Source: Mycobacterium paraseoulense (GTDB lineage: Bacteria > Actinomycetota > Actinomycetes > Mycobacteriales > Mycobacteriaceae). From it: 64,000 nt of DNA. Below the pieces are notes generated by a model that was not told where the DNA came from, searched no databases, and was given only the letters and a program-made list of their open reading frames with translations. The translations under genes and the position numbers were made by a program. Positions 33,732-44,583 of this stretch are shown piece by piece. Where the stretch lies: positions 5,022,001-5,086,000 of the forward strand of contig NZ_AP022619.1 in assembly GCF_010731655.1 (NCBI RefSeq), in the 5' to 3' direction. Numbering within the stretch: position 1 is the stretch's first letter; every line of letters begins with the position of its first letter.

Positions 33732-35413
33732 GATTCCGCCAGATAGCGGTGCACCAGCATGACGGCCATCGATCCCTCGCCGACCGCGGCCGCGACCCGC
33801 TTGGCGGATTCGGCCCGCACGTCGCCGGTGGCGAACACGCCCGGCACGCTGGTCTCGAGGTGGTGCGGCGGGCGGTCCAGCGTCCAGCCGCACACGTTGC
33901 GCAGGTCCGGTCCGGTGAGGACGAAGCCATGGGGGTCGCGGGCGAGCACGCCGTCCAGCCACTCGGTGCGCGGCGCGGCGCCGATGAAGATGAACATGCG
34001 GGCGCAGGTGACGTCCTCGGTCTCCCCGGTCCGGTTGTCGACCAGGGTGAGCCGCTCCAGGTGGTCGGCCCCGACGGCGCGGCGCACCTCGGTGCAGGTG
34101 CGCACGGTGATGTTCGGACGCTCGCGGATCTGCTGGATCAGGTAGTAGGACATCGAGGCGTCCAGGGACGGGGCGCGCACCACGATGGTCACGGACTTGG
34201 CCTCCCGGGACAGGTACATCGCGGCCTGGCCCGCGGAGTTGGCCCCGCCGACGACGTAGACCTCCTCGCCCGCGCATTCCGACGCGATGGAGACGGCCGC
34301 CCCGTAGTAGACGCCGCGGCCGGTCAGCTCGCCGCAGCCCTCCGCCGGCAGCTGCCGGTAGGCGACGCCGGTGGCCAGGATGACGGCGTGCGCGTCGATC
34401 GAGCCACCGTCGTCGAACCGCACGGTGCGCTTGGGGCCGTTGACCTCCAGCGCCGTCGCGGTGCGGGCGGTGATGAGCTCGGCCCCGAACTTCTCGGCCT
34501 GCCGCCGCGCGCGGTCGGCCAACTGGCCGCCCGACACCCCGTCGGGGAAGCCCAGGTAGTTCTCGATCCGCGAGCTCTGGCCCGCCTGGCCGCCCGTCGC
34601 GGTGCGTTCGATCAGCACCGTGCGCAGCCCCTCCGAGGCGCCGTACACGGCGGCGGCCAGGCCCGCCGGCCCGCCGCCGACGACGATCAGGTCGTAGAAC
34701 TCCTGCGACGGCGTGGTGGTCAGGCCCAGGGTGTCGGCCAGCTGCGCGTCGGTGGGTTCGACGAGGGTGTCGCCGCGTTCGGTGACGACGACGGGCAGCC
34801 GCAAGCCGTCCTCGCCGGCCGCCTTGAGCAACCGCTCGCCGTCCGGGTCGTCGGCCATGAACCACGAGTAGTGCAGCCCGTTGCGGGCCAGGAAGTCGCG
34901 GACCTGCCAGGACCGCTCCGACCAGCGGTGCCCGATCACCTTGGTGTGTGGGATCGGGTGCTCCGGCGCCGCCCGCCACGCGTCCAGCAGGGAGTCGATG
35001 ACGGGATAGAACTTCTCCTGCGGCGGATCCCACGGTTTGAGCAGGTAATGGTCCAGGTCGACGACGTTGATCGCGTCGATGGCGGCGTGGGTGTCGGCGT
35101 AGGCGGTCAGCAGCACTCGCCGCGCGGCCGGGTACAGGTCCATCGCCTGCTCGAGGAATTCGATGCCGCTCATCTGCGGCATCCGGTAGTCGGCGATCAT
35201 CACCGCGACCGTCTCGCCGCGCAGCTTGAGCTCCTTGAGCGTCTCCAGGGCGTCGGGGCCCGACTCGGCCCGCACGACCCGGTGCCGGTCGCCGTAGTGG
35301 CGACGCAGATCGCGGGCGACCGCACGCGAGACCGAGGGGTCGTCGTCGACGGTCAGCAGGACCGGCTTGCGAGGCTGAAGGGAGGGGGCGGCGGGGCTCG
35401 CGGGGCTCGTCAT
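33728..35413 (-). CDS. Response regulator / glutaredoxin-like / thioredoxin-reductase-like fusion
   Basis: 561 residues, three domains. Receiver domain about 15-140 with D75 (IADYRMPQMSG), T103 and K126. Thioredoxin-fold domain about 155-230, in which the CxxC site reads S165-E-R-S168 (HRWSERSW). C-terminal FAD domain with GGGPAG (246-251), NAD(P) motif GGANSAG (389-395) and GVFATGD. The TrxR CATC motif is replaced by GAAV (371-374). FAD and NAD(P)H binding look intact but disulfide chemistry does not. The ATG at 35413 is preferred to GTG/ATG codons further upstream. Confidence 0.92.
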   Translation of the reverse strand: MTSPASPAAPSLQPRKPVLLTVDDDPSVSRAVARDLRRHYGDRHRVVRAESGPDALETLKELKLRGETVAVMIADYRMPQMSGIEFLEQAMDLYPAARRVLLTAYADTHAAIDAINVVDLDHYLLKPWDPPQEKFYPVIDSLLDAWRAAPEHPIPHTKVIGHRWSERSWQVRDFLARNGLHYSWFMADDPDGERLLKAAGEDGLRLPVVVTERGDTLVEPTDAQLADTLGLTTTPSQEFYDLIVVGGGPAGLAAAVYGASEGLRTVLIERTATGGQAGQSSRIENYLGFPDGVSGGQLADRARRQAEKFGAELITARTATALEVNGPKRTVRFDDGGSIDAHAVILATGVAYRQLPAEGCGELTGRGVYYGAAVSIASECAGEEVYVVGGANSAGQAAMYLSREAKSVTIVVRAPSLDASMSYYLIQQIRERPNITVRTCTEVRRAVGADHLERLTLVDNRTGETEDVTCARMFIFIGAAPRTEWLDGVLARDPHGFVLTGPDLRNVCGWTLDRPPHHLETSVPGVFATGDVRAESAKRVAAAVGEGSMAVMLVHRYLAES

Positions 35414-35498
35414 CGGGTTCAAGTATGCCCTCGTCAGGGCCCTCGCGGCAGGTCGAGGAGGCGGCTCGGCGGGCGGCGGGATTTCGCCGTCCGCGATT

Positions 35499-35526
35499 TT
35501 GGGTCGGGGGCCTGACCGGGTATTGT
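35499..35526 (+). promoter_or_regulatory. Promoter of the infA / alpha-operon transcript
   Basis: TTGGGT (35499-35504), 16-nt spacer, TATTGT (35521-35526): a SigA-type match (TTG---/TANNNT). It leaves a leader of about 155 nt before infA, long enough for regulation; no obvious terminator-like hairpin was seen in it. Confidence 0.6.
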
Positions 35527-35688
35527 GGAACAACGGTGCGTCATCCGCGCCGACTTTTTGCGTGCCCTGTCTTAGGAATTCCCTGGAATTTCCTGCCCTT
35601 GGCTCACGTTTCAAGTCGGGCGAATGCTGCGCCGGTAATGGGCGCACATCAAGGATACGAAACCAAAGACGAGGATTGCTGAACAGTT

Positions 35689-35910
35689 ATGGCCAAGAAG
35701 GACGGTGCCATAGAGGTCGAGGGCCGCGTGGTCGAGCCCCTGCCCAATGCGATGTTCCGCATTGAGCTGGAGAACGGTCACAAGGTGCTCGCCCACATCA
35801 GCGGCAAGATGCGGCAGCACTACATCCGCATCCTGCCCGAGGACCGGGTGGTGGTGGAGCTGTCTCCCTACGACCTGTCCCGGGGCCGCATCGTGTACCG
35901 GTACAAGTAG
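35689..35910 (+). CDS. infA: Translation initiation factor IF-1
   Basis: 73 residues, S1-type OB fold: [20 protein letters not shown], then [20 protein letters not shown] and [20 protein letters not shown], the full IF-1 pattern. Binds the A site of the 30S subunit during initiation. First gene of the alpha operon. In most bacteria it follows map directly; here map is 33.7 kb upstream. Confidence 0.99.
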
Positions 35911-35951
35911 AAGCCCGATTTGGACCACGAGAAGAACAGGATCGAACAGCC

Positions 35952-36065
35952 GTGAAGGTCAACCCGAGCGTCAAGCCAATCTGTGACAAGTGCAGGGTGA
36001 TCCGTCGGCATGGGCGGGTCATGGTGATCTGCTCCGATCCGCGCCACAAGCAGCGCCAAGGCTAG
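35952..36065 (+). CDS. rpmJ: Ribosomal protein bL36 (zinc-binding form)
   Basis: 37 residues, beginning [20 protein letters not shown]. Zinc ribbon ligands C11, C14, C27 and H32 are all present, so this is the C+ form. GTG start, 41 nt after infA. The reading frame is too short for most ORF thresholds but is unmistakable. Confidence 0.98.
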
Positions 36066-36116
36066 CGGCGATCGCAAGCGCTTGCCCCACAACTGAATGC
36101 AGACCTCCCAGTACCA

Positions 36117-36137
36117 CTGAGCGGATACGCCGCTCAG
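36117..36137 (+). promoter_or_regulatory. Leader hairpin 1 in the rpmJ-rpsM gap
   Basis: Perfect 8-bp stem CTGAGCGG / CCGCTCAG around ATACG. First of two strong hairpins in the 174-nt gap ahead of rpsM. No U-tract follows, so a structured leader or processing site is more likely than a terminator. Confidence 0.65.
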
Positions 36138-36165
36138 CCACGCTCGGACGGAGGCCGGGCCCCGA

Positions 36166-36187
36166 TGCCGGAATCGTTTTTCCGGCA
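36166..36187 (+). promoter_or_regulatory. Leader hairpin 2 in the rpmJ-rpsM gap
   Basis: Perfect 8-bp stem TGCCGGAA / TTCCGGCA with loop TCGTTT, 52 nt upstream of the rpsM ATG. Candidate regulatory structure (for example an S4 autoregulation site, known in other bacteria for this operon) or a partial terminator. Confidence 0.6.
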
Positions 36188-36239
36188 GGGAACGGACTGG
36201 GATAAGACCTCCGCCTAGAAAAAAGAGGAAACGCCACCT

Positions 36240-36614
36240 ATGGCTCGATTAGTAGGCGTCGACCTGCCGCGCGATAAGCGGATGGAGGTCGCGCTGACCT
36301 ACATCTTCGGGGTCGGCCGCACCCGTTCCAACGAGATCCTGGCAGCGACGGGAATCGACAAGGACCTGCGCACCAGGGACCTCACCGACGACCAGCTGAC
36401 CCACTTGCGCGACTACATCGAAGCGAACCTCAAGGTAGAGGGTGACCTGCGCCGCGAGGTGCAGGCCGATATTCGCCGCAAGATCGAGATCGGCTGCTAC
36501 CAGGGCCTGCGGCACCGCCGCGGCCTGCCGGTGCGCGGCCAGCGGACCAAGACCAATGCGCGCACCCGCAAGGGCCCCAAGCGCACCATCGCCGGCAAGA
36601 AGAAGGCCAGGTAA
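36240..36614 (+). CDS. rpsM: Ribosomal protein uS13
   Basis: 124 residues: [21 protein letters not shown], helix-turn elements [14 protein letters not shown] and the C-terminal [20 protein letters not shown] plus a basic tail that reaches the tRNA in the P site. Head protein of the 30S subunit. rpsK follows after 6 nt. Confidence 0.99.
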   Translation: MARLVGVDLPRDKRMEVALTYIFGVGRTRSNEILAATGIDKDLRTRDLTDDQLTHLRDYIEANLKVEGDLRREVQADIRRKIEIGCYQGLRHRRGLPVRGQRTKTNARTRKGPKRTIAGKKKAR

Positions 36615-36620
36615 CCGCCC

Positions 36621-37037
<417 letters not shown>

Positions 37038-37047
37038 GGAATAGATC

Positions 37048-37653
37048 ATGGCTCGTTACACCGGACCCATCACCCGCAAGTCGCGCCGGCTGCGCACCGA
37101 CCTGATCGGTGGCGACCAGGCCTTCGAGAAGCGCCCCTACCCGCCCGGCCAGCACGGCCGCGCGCGGATCAAGGAAAGCGAATACCTGCAGCAGCTGCAG
37201 GAGAAGCAGAAGGCCCGCTTCACCTACGGCGTCATGGAGAAGCAGTTCCGCCGCTACTACGAAGAAGCGACCCGGCAGCCCGGCAAGACGGGTGAGGAGC
37301 TGCTCAAGATTCTGGAAAGCCGGCTGGACAACGTCGTCTACCGCGCCGGGCTGGCCCGGACGCGCCGGATGGCCCGCCAGCTGGTCAGCCACGGCCACTT
37401 CAGCGTCAACGGCGTGCACGTCAACGTCCCCAGCTACCGGGTGTCGCAGTACGACATCATCGACGTGCGGGACGGCTCGCTGAACACGGTGCCGTTCCAG
37501 ATCGCGCGGGAGACGGCGGGCGACCGCCCGATCCCCAGCTGGCTGCAGGTGGTCGGGGAGCGCCAGCGCATCCTGATCCACCAGCTGCCCGAGCGGGCGC
37601 AGATCGACGTGCCCCTCGCCGAGCAGCTGATCGTCGAGTTCTACTCGAAGTAA
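37048..37653 (+). CDS. rpsD: Ribosomal protein uS4
   Basis: 201 residues. MARYTGPITRKSRRLRTDLIG, the RRYYEEATRQPGKTGEELLKILESRLDNVVYR core, and the S4 RNA-binding domain ARQLVSHGHFSVNGVHVNVPSYRV. The cysteines of the zinc-binding S4 form are absent. Primary 16S assembly protein; in other bacteria it autoregulates this operon, consistent with hairpins ahead of rpsM. Confidence 0.99.
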   Translation: MARYTGPITRKSRRLRTDLIGGDQAFEKRPYPPGQHGRARIKESEYLQQLQEKQKARFTYGVMEKQFRRYYEEATRQPGKTGEELLKILESRLDNVVYRAGLARTRRMARQLVSHGHFSVNGVHVNVPSYRVSQYDIIDVRDGSLNTVPFQIARETAGDRPIPSWLQVVGERQRILIHQLPERAQIDVPLAEQLIVEFYSK

Positions 37654-37707
37654 CGGACTTCCGCACGCCGCGGCCGCGGCGGGCGGACACCCAACGGCAT
37701 CAAATAG

Positions 37708-38781
<1,074 letters not shown>

Positions 38782-38838
38782 TCAGTCCGTCCCGGCCCTA
38801 CCTGATACGGGGGTCGGCCCCACTTAGGAGATAGTGCA

Positions 38839-39456
38839 ATGCCCAAGCCCACCAAGGGTCCTCGCCTCGGCGGGTCGTCTTCGCACCAGAAGGCGCTGCT
38901 GGCCAACCTGGCCACGTCGCTGTTCGAGCACAACCAGATCAAGACGACCGAGCCGAAGGCGCGGGCGTTGCGCCCGTATGCGGAGAAGCTGATCACGCAC
39001 GCGAAGAAGGGCACGCTGCACAACCGGCGTGAGGTTCTCAAGAAGATCCGCGACAAGGACGTGGTGCACAAGCTGTTCGAGGAGATCGGGCCGTTCTTCG
39101 CCGACCGCAACGGCGGCTACACCCGCATCATCAAGGTCGAGCCGCGCAAGGGCGACAACGCCCCGATGGCGGTGATCCAGCTGGTGCTGGAGAAGACGGT
39201 CACCTCCGAGGCCGACCGGGCGCGCCGGGCGAAGACGCCCAAGAAGGCGCCCGTCGCGGCGGCGGCGGCACCTCAGGCGGCGGTTGAGCCTGAGGAAGCC
39301 GTCGGCCCGACGGCCGAGGAGGCGACCGAGACCGAGGCCAAGGAGCCTGAGGTCACGGAGGCCGAGGCTGCCGCCGAGGAAAAGCACGACGAGGCCATCG
39401 AGGCGCGGGCCGAGGCTGAGAAGGCCGAAGAGGCCGACGAGGCTGACGAGAGTTAA
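38839..39456 (+). CDS. rplQ: Ribosomal protein bL17 with long acidic C-terminal extension
   Basis: 205 residues. The first about 120 are canonical bL17 ([20 protein letters not shown], then [20 protein letters not shown]). Residues from about 130 form a low-complexity Ala/Glu/Pro tail of roughly 75 residues ([20 protein letters not shown]). Mycobacterial L17 proteins have a tail here, but from memory the M. tuberculosis protein is about 25 residues shorter. truA overlaps its 3' end. Confidence 0.97.
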   Translation: MPKPTKGPRLGGSSSHQKALLANLATSLFEHNQIKTTEPKARALRPYAEKLITHAKKGTLHNRREVLKKIRDKDVVHKLFEEIGPFFADRNGGYTRIIKVEPRKGDNAPMAVIQLVLEKTVTSEADRARRAKTPKKAPVAAAAAPQAAVEPEEAVGPTAEEATETEAKEPEVTEAEAAAEEKHDEAIEARAEAEKAEEADEADES

Positions 39457-40294
39457 CGATCACGTCCGTCTGCGGCTCGACATCGCCTATGACGGAACGG
39501 ATTTCGCGGGCTGGGCCCCCCAGTCCGGCCAGCGCACCGTCGCCGGAGTGCTCGACGACGCGCTGACGACCGTCTTCCGCACGCCGATGCGGCTGCGGGC
39601 GGCCGGGCGCACCGACACCGGGGTCCACGCCACCGGTCAGGTGGTCCACGTCGACGTGCCGCCGGCCGCGCTGCCGAACGCCTACCCGCGCTCGTCGCGC
39701 GCCGGCGAGTCGGAGTTCGAGCCGCTGGTGCGCCGGCTCGGCCGGTTCCTGCCCGCCGATGTCCGGGTGCTCGACATCGCCCGCGCCCCTGCGGGTTTCG
39801 ACGCCCGGTTCTCGGCGCTGCGGCGCCATTACACTTACCGGCTGTCGGTGGCGCCGTACGGCGTGCGGCCGCAGCAGGCCCGCTACGTCACCGCCTGGCC
39901 CCGGCCCCTGGATGTCGACGCGATGGCCGCCGCGTCGCGAGAACTGCTGGGGTTGCACGATTTTGCGGGGTTCTGCCGGCACCGGCCGAACGCCACCACC
40001 ATCCGCGACCTGCAGCGCCTTCAGTGGTCGCGCGACGGTGACCTGATCACCGCGCACGTCACCGCCGACGCGTTCTGCTGGTCGATGGTGCGCTCGCTGG
40101 TCGGGGCGCTGCTGGCGGTGGGCGAGCACCGCCGTCCGGTGTCGTGGTGTGCTGAATTGCTCAGCGCCACAAGCCGCTCCAGCGACTTCGCGGCCGCGCC
40201 GGCGCACGGGCTGACGCTGGAACGCGTCGACTATCCGCCCGACGACCAACTCGAGGCGCGCAACCTCATCACCCGGGACCTGCGCACCCGCTAA
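39284..40294 (+). CDS. truA: tRNA pseudouridine(38-40) synthase
   Basis: Catalyses pseudouridylation in the anticodon stem. Catalytic Asp in [49 protein letters not shown] and [18 protein letters not shown] are diagnostic. The real 5' end is uncertain. The only ATG/GTG/TTG in frame upstream of the domain is TTG 39284, which gives a 60-residue Arg/Pro-rich leader that is the out-of-frame reading of the rplQ tail; CTG 39443 is the only other plausible start. Coordinates use the conventional start. Confidence 0.9.
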   Translation: MSLRKPSARRPRRRPRPRPRSLRSRRPRLPPRKSTTRPSRRGPRLRRPKRPTRLTRVNDHVRLRLDIAYDGTDFAGWAPQSGQRTVAGVLDDALTTVFRTPMRLRAAGRTDTGVHATGQVVHVDVPPAALPNAYPRSSRAGESEFEPLVRRLGRFLPADVRVLDIARAPAGFDARFSALRRHYTYRLSVAPYGVRPQQARYVTAWPRPLDVDAMAAASRELLGLHDFAGFCRHRPNATTIRDLQRLQWSRDGDLITAHVTADAFCWSMVRSLVGALLAVGEHRRPVSWCAELLSATSRSSDFAAAPAHGLTLERVDYPPDDQLEARNLITRDLRTR

Positions 40295-40926
40295 ACCTTG
40301 GCGGCGACGAAGCGCGCGGCCTGATTGGTCAGGCCGGGCACGTAGCTCAGGTGCGCCGCCCACTGGGTGCCGCCCGAGCAGATCGGGTCGCCCGGGTTGC
40401 ACAGGTCGATGGTCTTGCCCCCGAATTCCGGGGTCAGGGCGCTCATCAGCTGGCCGGCCCGGCCCGACGGATTGCCGAACAGCGCGACGGCGGCGACGTG
40501 ATCGGCGGCCGCGGCCGGCAGCGGCTGCCGGAACCCGAGGCCGGGCAGCGGTGCGGCCGTGACGATGTCGACGACGGCCGCGCCCTGGGAGTAACCGCCG
40601 AGCACCAGCTTGGTGTTGGGGCAGTTGCCCGCCATCTGCTGGATGTGGTTGCTGGCGTCGTTGGCGCCGTCGGCGGCGGCCAGGAAGTCCTTGCTGGCCG
40701 GGTAGTTCACCCCATAGGAGCCAACGCTTTTGGAAGTCTGCCGGCGCAGCGAGTCGACGAACGCCCCGCCGACCTTGCCCACACCGGGCGGCTCGTCGGT
40801 CCCGCGGGCGAAGACCACCTCAACGCCGGGGCAGGAGGCCAGGGCCTGCGGAAGCAGCTGGGGAGCAACCACTATCGCGGCGCCGGCGAGCAGGCCGGCG
40901 CCCAGCGTCAATGGAATGAGCCGCAC
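40291..40926 (-). CDS. cut4: Cutinase-like serine esterase (Cut4 position)
   Basis: Secreted alpha/beta-hydrolase of the cutinase-like protein family, 211 residues. Signal peptide to about residue 30 (ALASC), nucleophile S113 in GGYSQGA, D180 in CNPGDPIC, H192 in AHLSYV, and cysteine pairs typical of cutinases. Members hydrolyse lipid esters or phospholipids outside the cell. Symbol given by position next to truA and the second cutinase (from memory, Rv3452). Its 3' end overlaps truA by 4 nt. Confidence 0.9.
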   Translation of the reverse strand: MRLIPLTLGAGLLAGAAIVVAPQLLPQALASCPGVEVVFARGTDEPPGVGKVGGAFVDSLRRQTSKSVGSYGVNYPASKDFLAAADGANDASNHIQQMAGNCPNTKLVLGGYSQGAAVVDIVTAAPLPGLGFRQPLPAAAADHVAAVALFGNPSGRAGQLMSALTPEFGGKTIDLCNPGDPICSGGTQWAAHLSYVPGLTNQAARFVAAKV

Positions 40927-40968
40927 CCCACGATGTTAGGGGCGCGTTGATCTCGCGCCGGTAACGAT

Positions 40969-41826
40969 TTAGACGAGAGGAGCTTGCGGAGTCACCGTGG
41001 TCGGGGCGGCCGGCGCGTTCGGCGCGGTGCCGGTTCCGTCGTGGATCGAGGGCGGCGACCCGGGCGGGCTCTGCTGGCCGTAGACCGGTGACGGCTGGCC
41101 GGGCTGCGTCGGAACGGGGCCCAGCGGCGGCCCGAACCCGGGAACCGACTGGCCCGAGCCGGCCAGCAACTTACTCGCGACGAACGCGGCGGCCTGGGTG
41201 GTGTACACGGGGACGTAGCCCTCGGTGTGCCCGGTCCACTCGTTGCCCTGACCCGCGTGGCAGATCGGGTCTTGCGGATTGCACAGGTCGATGGCCTTGG
41301 AGCCCAGCAGCGCGCTCTGGCTGGGCAGCGTGCCGCCGGCGCGGTCGGCCACGTCGCCGAAGGTGGCGACCGCCGCGATGTTGGGCGCGTACTGCGCGGG
41401 CAGCGAGCTGCCCCAGGTGATGCCGCCGATCGGCACGCCGGCCACGATGTCCATCACCGACGCGCCCTGCGAGTAGCCGCCCAGCACGATCTTGGTGTTC
41501 GGGCAGGTTTCCACGCTCTTCTTGACGCGGTCGATGGTGTCGTTGGCGCCGTCACCGCCGTGCAGCTGCAGCTTGCTGGCGGCGTAGTTCACCCCGTAGG
41601 GCAGGATGTTCAGGTGGGTCTGCTGGCGCAGCGAGTCCACGAAGGCGTCGCCGACCCGGCCCAGACCAGGGGGTTCGTTGGTGCCGCGGGCGAAGATGAC
41701 CTCGACGTCCGGGCAGTCGAAGGCGGAGGCTGTTGGCGTCGCAGCGGGGGATACGAGCAGGCCGGCGGCGGTAACCACTGCAGACACCCCCGGGCCCGCC
41801 CAGCGACCTAAGCGGTGGGAAAGCAC
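40969..41826 (-). CDS. cut3: Cutinase-like serine esterase with Pro-rich C-terminus (Cut3 position)
   Basis: 285 residues. Signal peptide to about residue 36, nucleophile S119 in GGYSQGA, Asp in CNPQDPICH and His in TGHTEGYVP. After the catalytic domain (about residue 220) comes a roughly 60-residue Pro/Gly/Gln/Ala tail absent from the neighbouring cutinase, perhaps a wall-spanning or protein-contact region. GTG start; divergent from eccB4 with 120 nt between them. Symbol by synteny with Rv3451 (from memory). Confidence 0.9.
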   Translation of the reverse strand: MLSHRLGRWAGPGVSAVVTAAGLLVSPAATPTASAFDCPDVEVIFARGTNEPPGLGRVGDAFVDSLRQQTHLNILPYGVNYAASKLQLHGGDGANDTIDRVKKSVETCPNTKIVLGGYSQGASVMDIVAGVPIGGITWGSSLPAQYAPNIAAVATFGDVADRAGGTLPSQSALLGSKAIDLCNPQDPICHAGQGNEWTGHTEGYVPVYTTQAAAFVASKLLAGSGQSVPGFGPPLGPVPTQPGQPSPVYGQQSPPGSPPSIHDGTGTAPNAPAAPTTVTPQAPLV

Positions 41827-41946
41827 GCCGTAACTTTACCTACCCTAAGCACGGATCGAAAGTTCGCTGGCCTGTGGATCAATTAAGCGCCCCCTCGCTC
41901 GGCCGCTCTAGCGTGTGTGCAACAACGATGCAGGGTGGGGGAACCA

Positions 41947-43317
41947 GTGTGGCGTCAGCCGGCCACGTGGCTGCATGTCAGCGGGTACCGATTCCTGCTG
42001 CGTCGCCTCGAGTGTGCGTTGCTGGGCGGCAACATCCACACCCTCAGCGTCCGCTCGCGGGCGCAAACGGCGGCGCTGACCGTCGGGTGCGTGCTGACGG
42101 CGGTCGCCGTGGCGGGAGCGGCGCTCGTCGCGTTGCTGCGGCCGCGGGTCGCGCTGGATGGCGCCCAGTTGGTGATGGGGCGGGAATCCGGGGCGCTGTA
42201 TGTGCGCGTGGGGGATACCTGGCACCCGGTGCTGAACCTGGCGTCGGCGCGATTGATCGCGGCGACGGCCGCCAATCCCCGCCCGGTGCCCGAAGCTGAT
42301 CTGACGCGCGCCAAACGGGGTCCGCTGCTGGGCATCCCGGGCGCGCCGCAGGTTATCGGCGAGCCGTTGAGGGCGGACGAATCGGCGTGGACGATCTGCG
42401 ATACGGACGGCGCCGGCGCGACGACGGTCGTCGTCGGCGCGACCGACGCGGCGACGGCCCGTCGCCTCGGTCCGGGTCAGGCCGCGCTGGTCGCGCCCGC
42501 CCCGGGTGCGCCGGCCTACCTGCTCTACGACGGCCAGCGTGCCCTTGTCGATGTCGCCGACCCTGCGGTGGTGCGCGCGCTCCGCATCGAAGGGCGGGCA
42601 CCGCGACCCGTCTCGCCATCGTTGCTGAACGCCATTCCCGAGGCGCCGCCGATCAGGTCGCCGCGGATCCGCGGCGCCGGCGAGAGGTCGGCCGCGATAC
42701 CCGGGTTCGGGGTGGGCAGTGTGATGCGCATCGCACGCGCCGGTGGTGACGAGTATTACGCGGTGCTCGCCGCCGGCGTCCAGCGCATCGGGGAGGTCGC
42801 GGCCGATCTCCTGCGCTTCAGCAACTCCCAGGGCGCCGTCAATGCCGTCCCGGTGACACCCGACGCCATCCGCGCCGCCCCGATCGTCCAGTCGCTGCCG
42901 GTGGCCGGTTTCCCTGAGCGGGCGCCGACACTGTCGGACGACGCCAGCACGTTCTGCGTCTCGTCGCAGGCCGCGTCATCCGGCCAATCCGGCGCCGCCC
43001 TTTTCGCCGGCAGCCGGCTACCGTTGCCGGCCGGTCAGGCGCCGTTGACCCTGTCACAGGCCGACGGACCCGGCCCCGCGCTGGACGGCGTGTACGTGCC
43101 GCCCGGCCGGAGTCTCTACGTGCGAGTCGGCACGCGCTACCTGGTCACCGACAGCGGGGTGCGGTTCGCGATCCACGACGACGACGCCGCGCATGCCCTC
43201 GGGCTGCCCGCGCCGAACCCGGCGCCGTGGTCGGTCCTGGGGGTGCTGCCGGCGGGACCCGAGCTGAGCCGAGGCACGGCGTCAATCCCCCGCGATTCCG
43301 TTTCGGGGACCCCGTAG
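41947..43317 (+). CDS. eccB4: ESX-4 core component EccB4
   Basis: Membrane component of the ESX-4 type VII secretion machine, 456 residues. Cytoplasmic N-terminus MWRQPATWLHVSGYRFLLRR, one TM at about 42-65, then a large extracytoplasmic repeat domain (MGRESGALYVRVGDTWHPVLNLASARLI; AICD-type ICDTDG motif). GTG 41947 aligns with the M. tuberculosis N-terminus as remembered; the upstream ATG at 41917 has no support. Its 3' end overlaps the convergent mycP4 by 36 nt. Confidence 0.96.
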   Translation: MWRQPATWLHVSGYRFLLRRLECALLGGNIHTLSVRSRAQTAALTVGCVLTAVAVAGAALVALLRPRVALDGAQLVMGRESGALYVRVGDTWHPVLNLASARLIAATAANPRPVPEADLTRAKRGPLLGIPGAPQVIGEPLRADESAWTICDTDGAGATTVVVGATDAATARRLGPGQAALVAPAPGAPAYLLYDGQRALVDVADPAVVRALRIEGRAPRPVSPSLLNAIPEAPPIRSPRIRGAGERSAAIPGFGVGSVMRIARAGGDEYYAVLAAGVQRIGEVAADLLRFSNSQGAVNAVPVTPDAIRAAPIVQSLPVAGFPERAPTLSDDASTFCVSSQAASSGQSGAALFAGSRLPLPAGQAPLTLSQADGPGPALDGVYVPPGRSLYVRVGTRYLVTDSGVRFAIHDDDAAHALGLPAPNPAPWSVLGVLPAGPELSRGTASIPRDSVSGTP

Positions 43318-44583
43318 TCGGCTCACGGCGGCACCCGCGGCCAGCGCCATCACCAGGCCGGCGAGGCAGATGGCCGAGCCGCGCAGCGCGGTGGTCCGCG
43401 CGTGGGTGTTCGGTGCTTCGGCAGGCGGCGGCGCCGCGATCGGCGCGGGCACCGGTGGCGGCGCGGTCGCCGGCGGAGCGGCATCGCTGCTGACCGCCGT
43501 CAGCGGGTCGACGGTGCCGTTGCCGACGAGCGGATCCCAACCCCCGGGCGGGTGATGGGAGGTCGACTCGATGCGCTGCATCACCTGCCGCGCGGTCATC
43601 GCCGGGAACCGGGATCGGATCAGCGCGGCCAGCCCACTGACCACCGGCGCGGCATAACTGGTGCCGGACACCGGTGCCGCGCCGAGCGGTGTCACCGCCT
43701 CGCCGGGGGCGGCGACGTCCACCCAGGGGCCGGCCAGGGTGAACGCCGACGGGGCCCCTTCGGCGTTCACCGAACCGACGGTCAGCACGTAGTCGTCGTA
43801 CCACGCCGGGCTCACCGCGACGGTGACGTTCTCCCAGCCGGCGTCCGGGCGCTGTGGTGGGCACTGCCCGGCACCGCCGGTGTTGCCCGCCGCGGCCACG
43901 ACGACGGCATTCTTGACGTCCACGGCGTACGCCAGTGCGGCGCCCAGCGCGCGGTCATCGAGCGCCGACGCGACCGGAACGCACGCGACCGCGGAGATGT
44001 TGATCACCGACGCGCCGAGGTCGGCGGCAGTGCGCACGGCTTTCGCCATGGTGTCGACGTCGCCCACGCCGCCGCGGGACCGATCGTTGGCAGGGGAGAA
44101 CTTTCCGCTGGACTGCCGGATGCTGACCAGGGTGGCTTCGGGCGCCACCCCGCTGAAGCCGGCCGCCATCGAATCCTTTGTCGCACCGATGATCGCGGCC
44201 ACCATCGTGCCGTGGGCGTCGCAGTCCTGGGTGCCGTCGCCGCTGGACACGTAGTCGCCGCCGGGCACCACCTCGGGGAGCAGGCGATGCGGCGAAACAC
44301 CGGTGTCGATGATCGCGACCCGCTGCCCGGCGCCGCGGGAGAGCTGCCACACCCGCGCCATGTCGGGGAGGTCCGCCGGTCGACCCGGCGCCGATGCGCT
44401 GGCCATCGTCGCGCACACCTCGCGTTGCACGGTCGGCGACGGCGGCGCGGGCCGCGCGGGCTTCGGTAACCACTTGTCGTCGACCCGCGGCGGCGAAACC
44501 GCCTGCGCCGGGGCCGTTCCCACCAGTGAGATCGCCACCAGCGCCGGCACCGACAGCAGGCGGGCGGCGCGCGAGGCCCTCAC
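43282..44583 (-). CDS. mycP4: Mycosin-4, ESX-4 subtilisin-like protease
   Basis: Secreted, membrane-anchored serine protease of ESX-4, 433 residues. Signal peptide (about 1-28, ends AQA), catalytic D93 (IIDTGV), H124 (DAHGTM), S309 (SGTSYAAP), oxyanion N234 (AAGNTGG), and a C-terminal TM after a Pro/Ala-rich linker. GTG 44583 chosen because it overlaps the eccD4 stop (GTGA). The loop between GEAVTPL and the active-site Ser is about 15 residues shorter than I recall in M. tuberculosis MycP4. Confidence 0.95.
   Translation of the reverse strand: MRASRAARLLSVPALVAISLVGTAPAQAVSPPRVDDKWLPKPARPAPPSPTVQREVCATMASASAPGRPADLPDMARVWQLSRGAGQRVAIIDTGVSPHRLLPEVVPGGDYVSSGDGTQDCDAHGTMVAAIIGATKDSMAAGFSGVAPEATLVSIRQSSGKFSPANDRSRGGVGDVDTMAKAVRTAADLGASVINISAVACVPVASALDDRALGAALAYAVDVKNAVVVAAAGNTGGAGQCPPQRPDAGWENVTVAVSPAWYDDYVLTVGSVNAEGAPSAFTLAGPWVDVAAPGEAVTPLGAAPVSGTSYAAPVVSGLAALIRSRFPAMTARQVMQRIESTSHHPPGGWDPLVGNGTVDPLTAVSSDAAPPATAPPPVPAPIAAPPPAEAPNTHARTTALRGSAICLAGLVMALAAGAAVSRLRGPRNGIAGD

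Noticed and set aside
33749..35515. 588-codon plus-strand open frame
   Set aside because: Antisense to the response-regulator fusion; no motif and no ribosome site.
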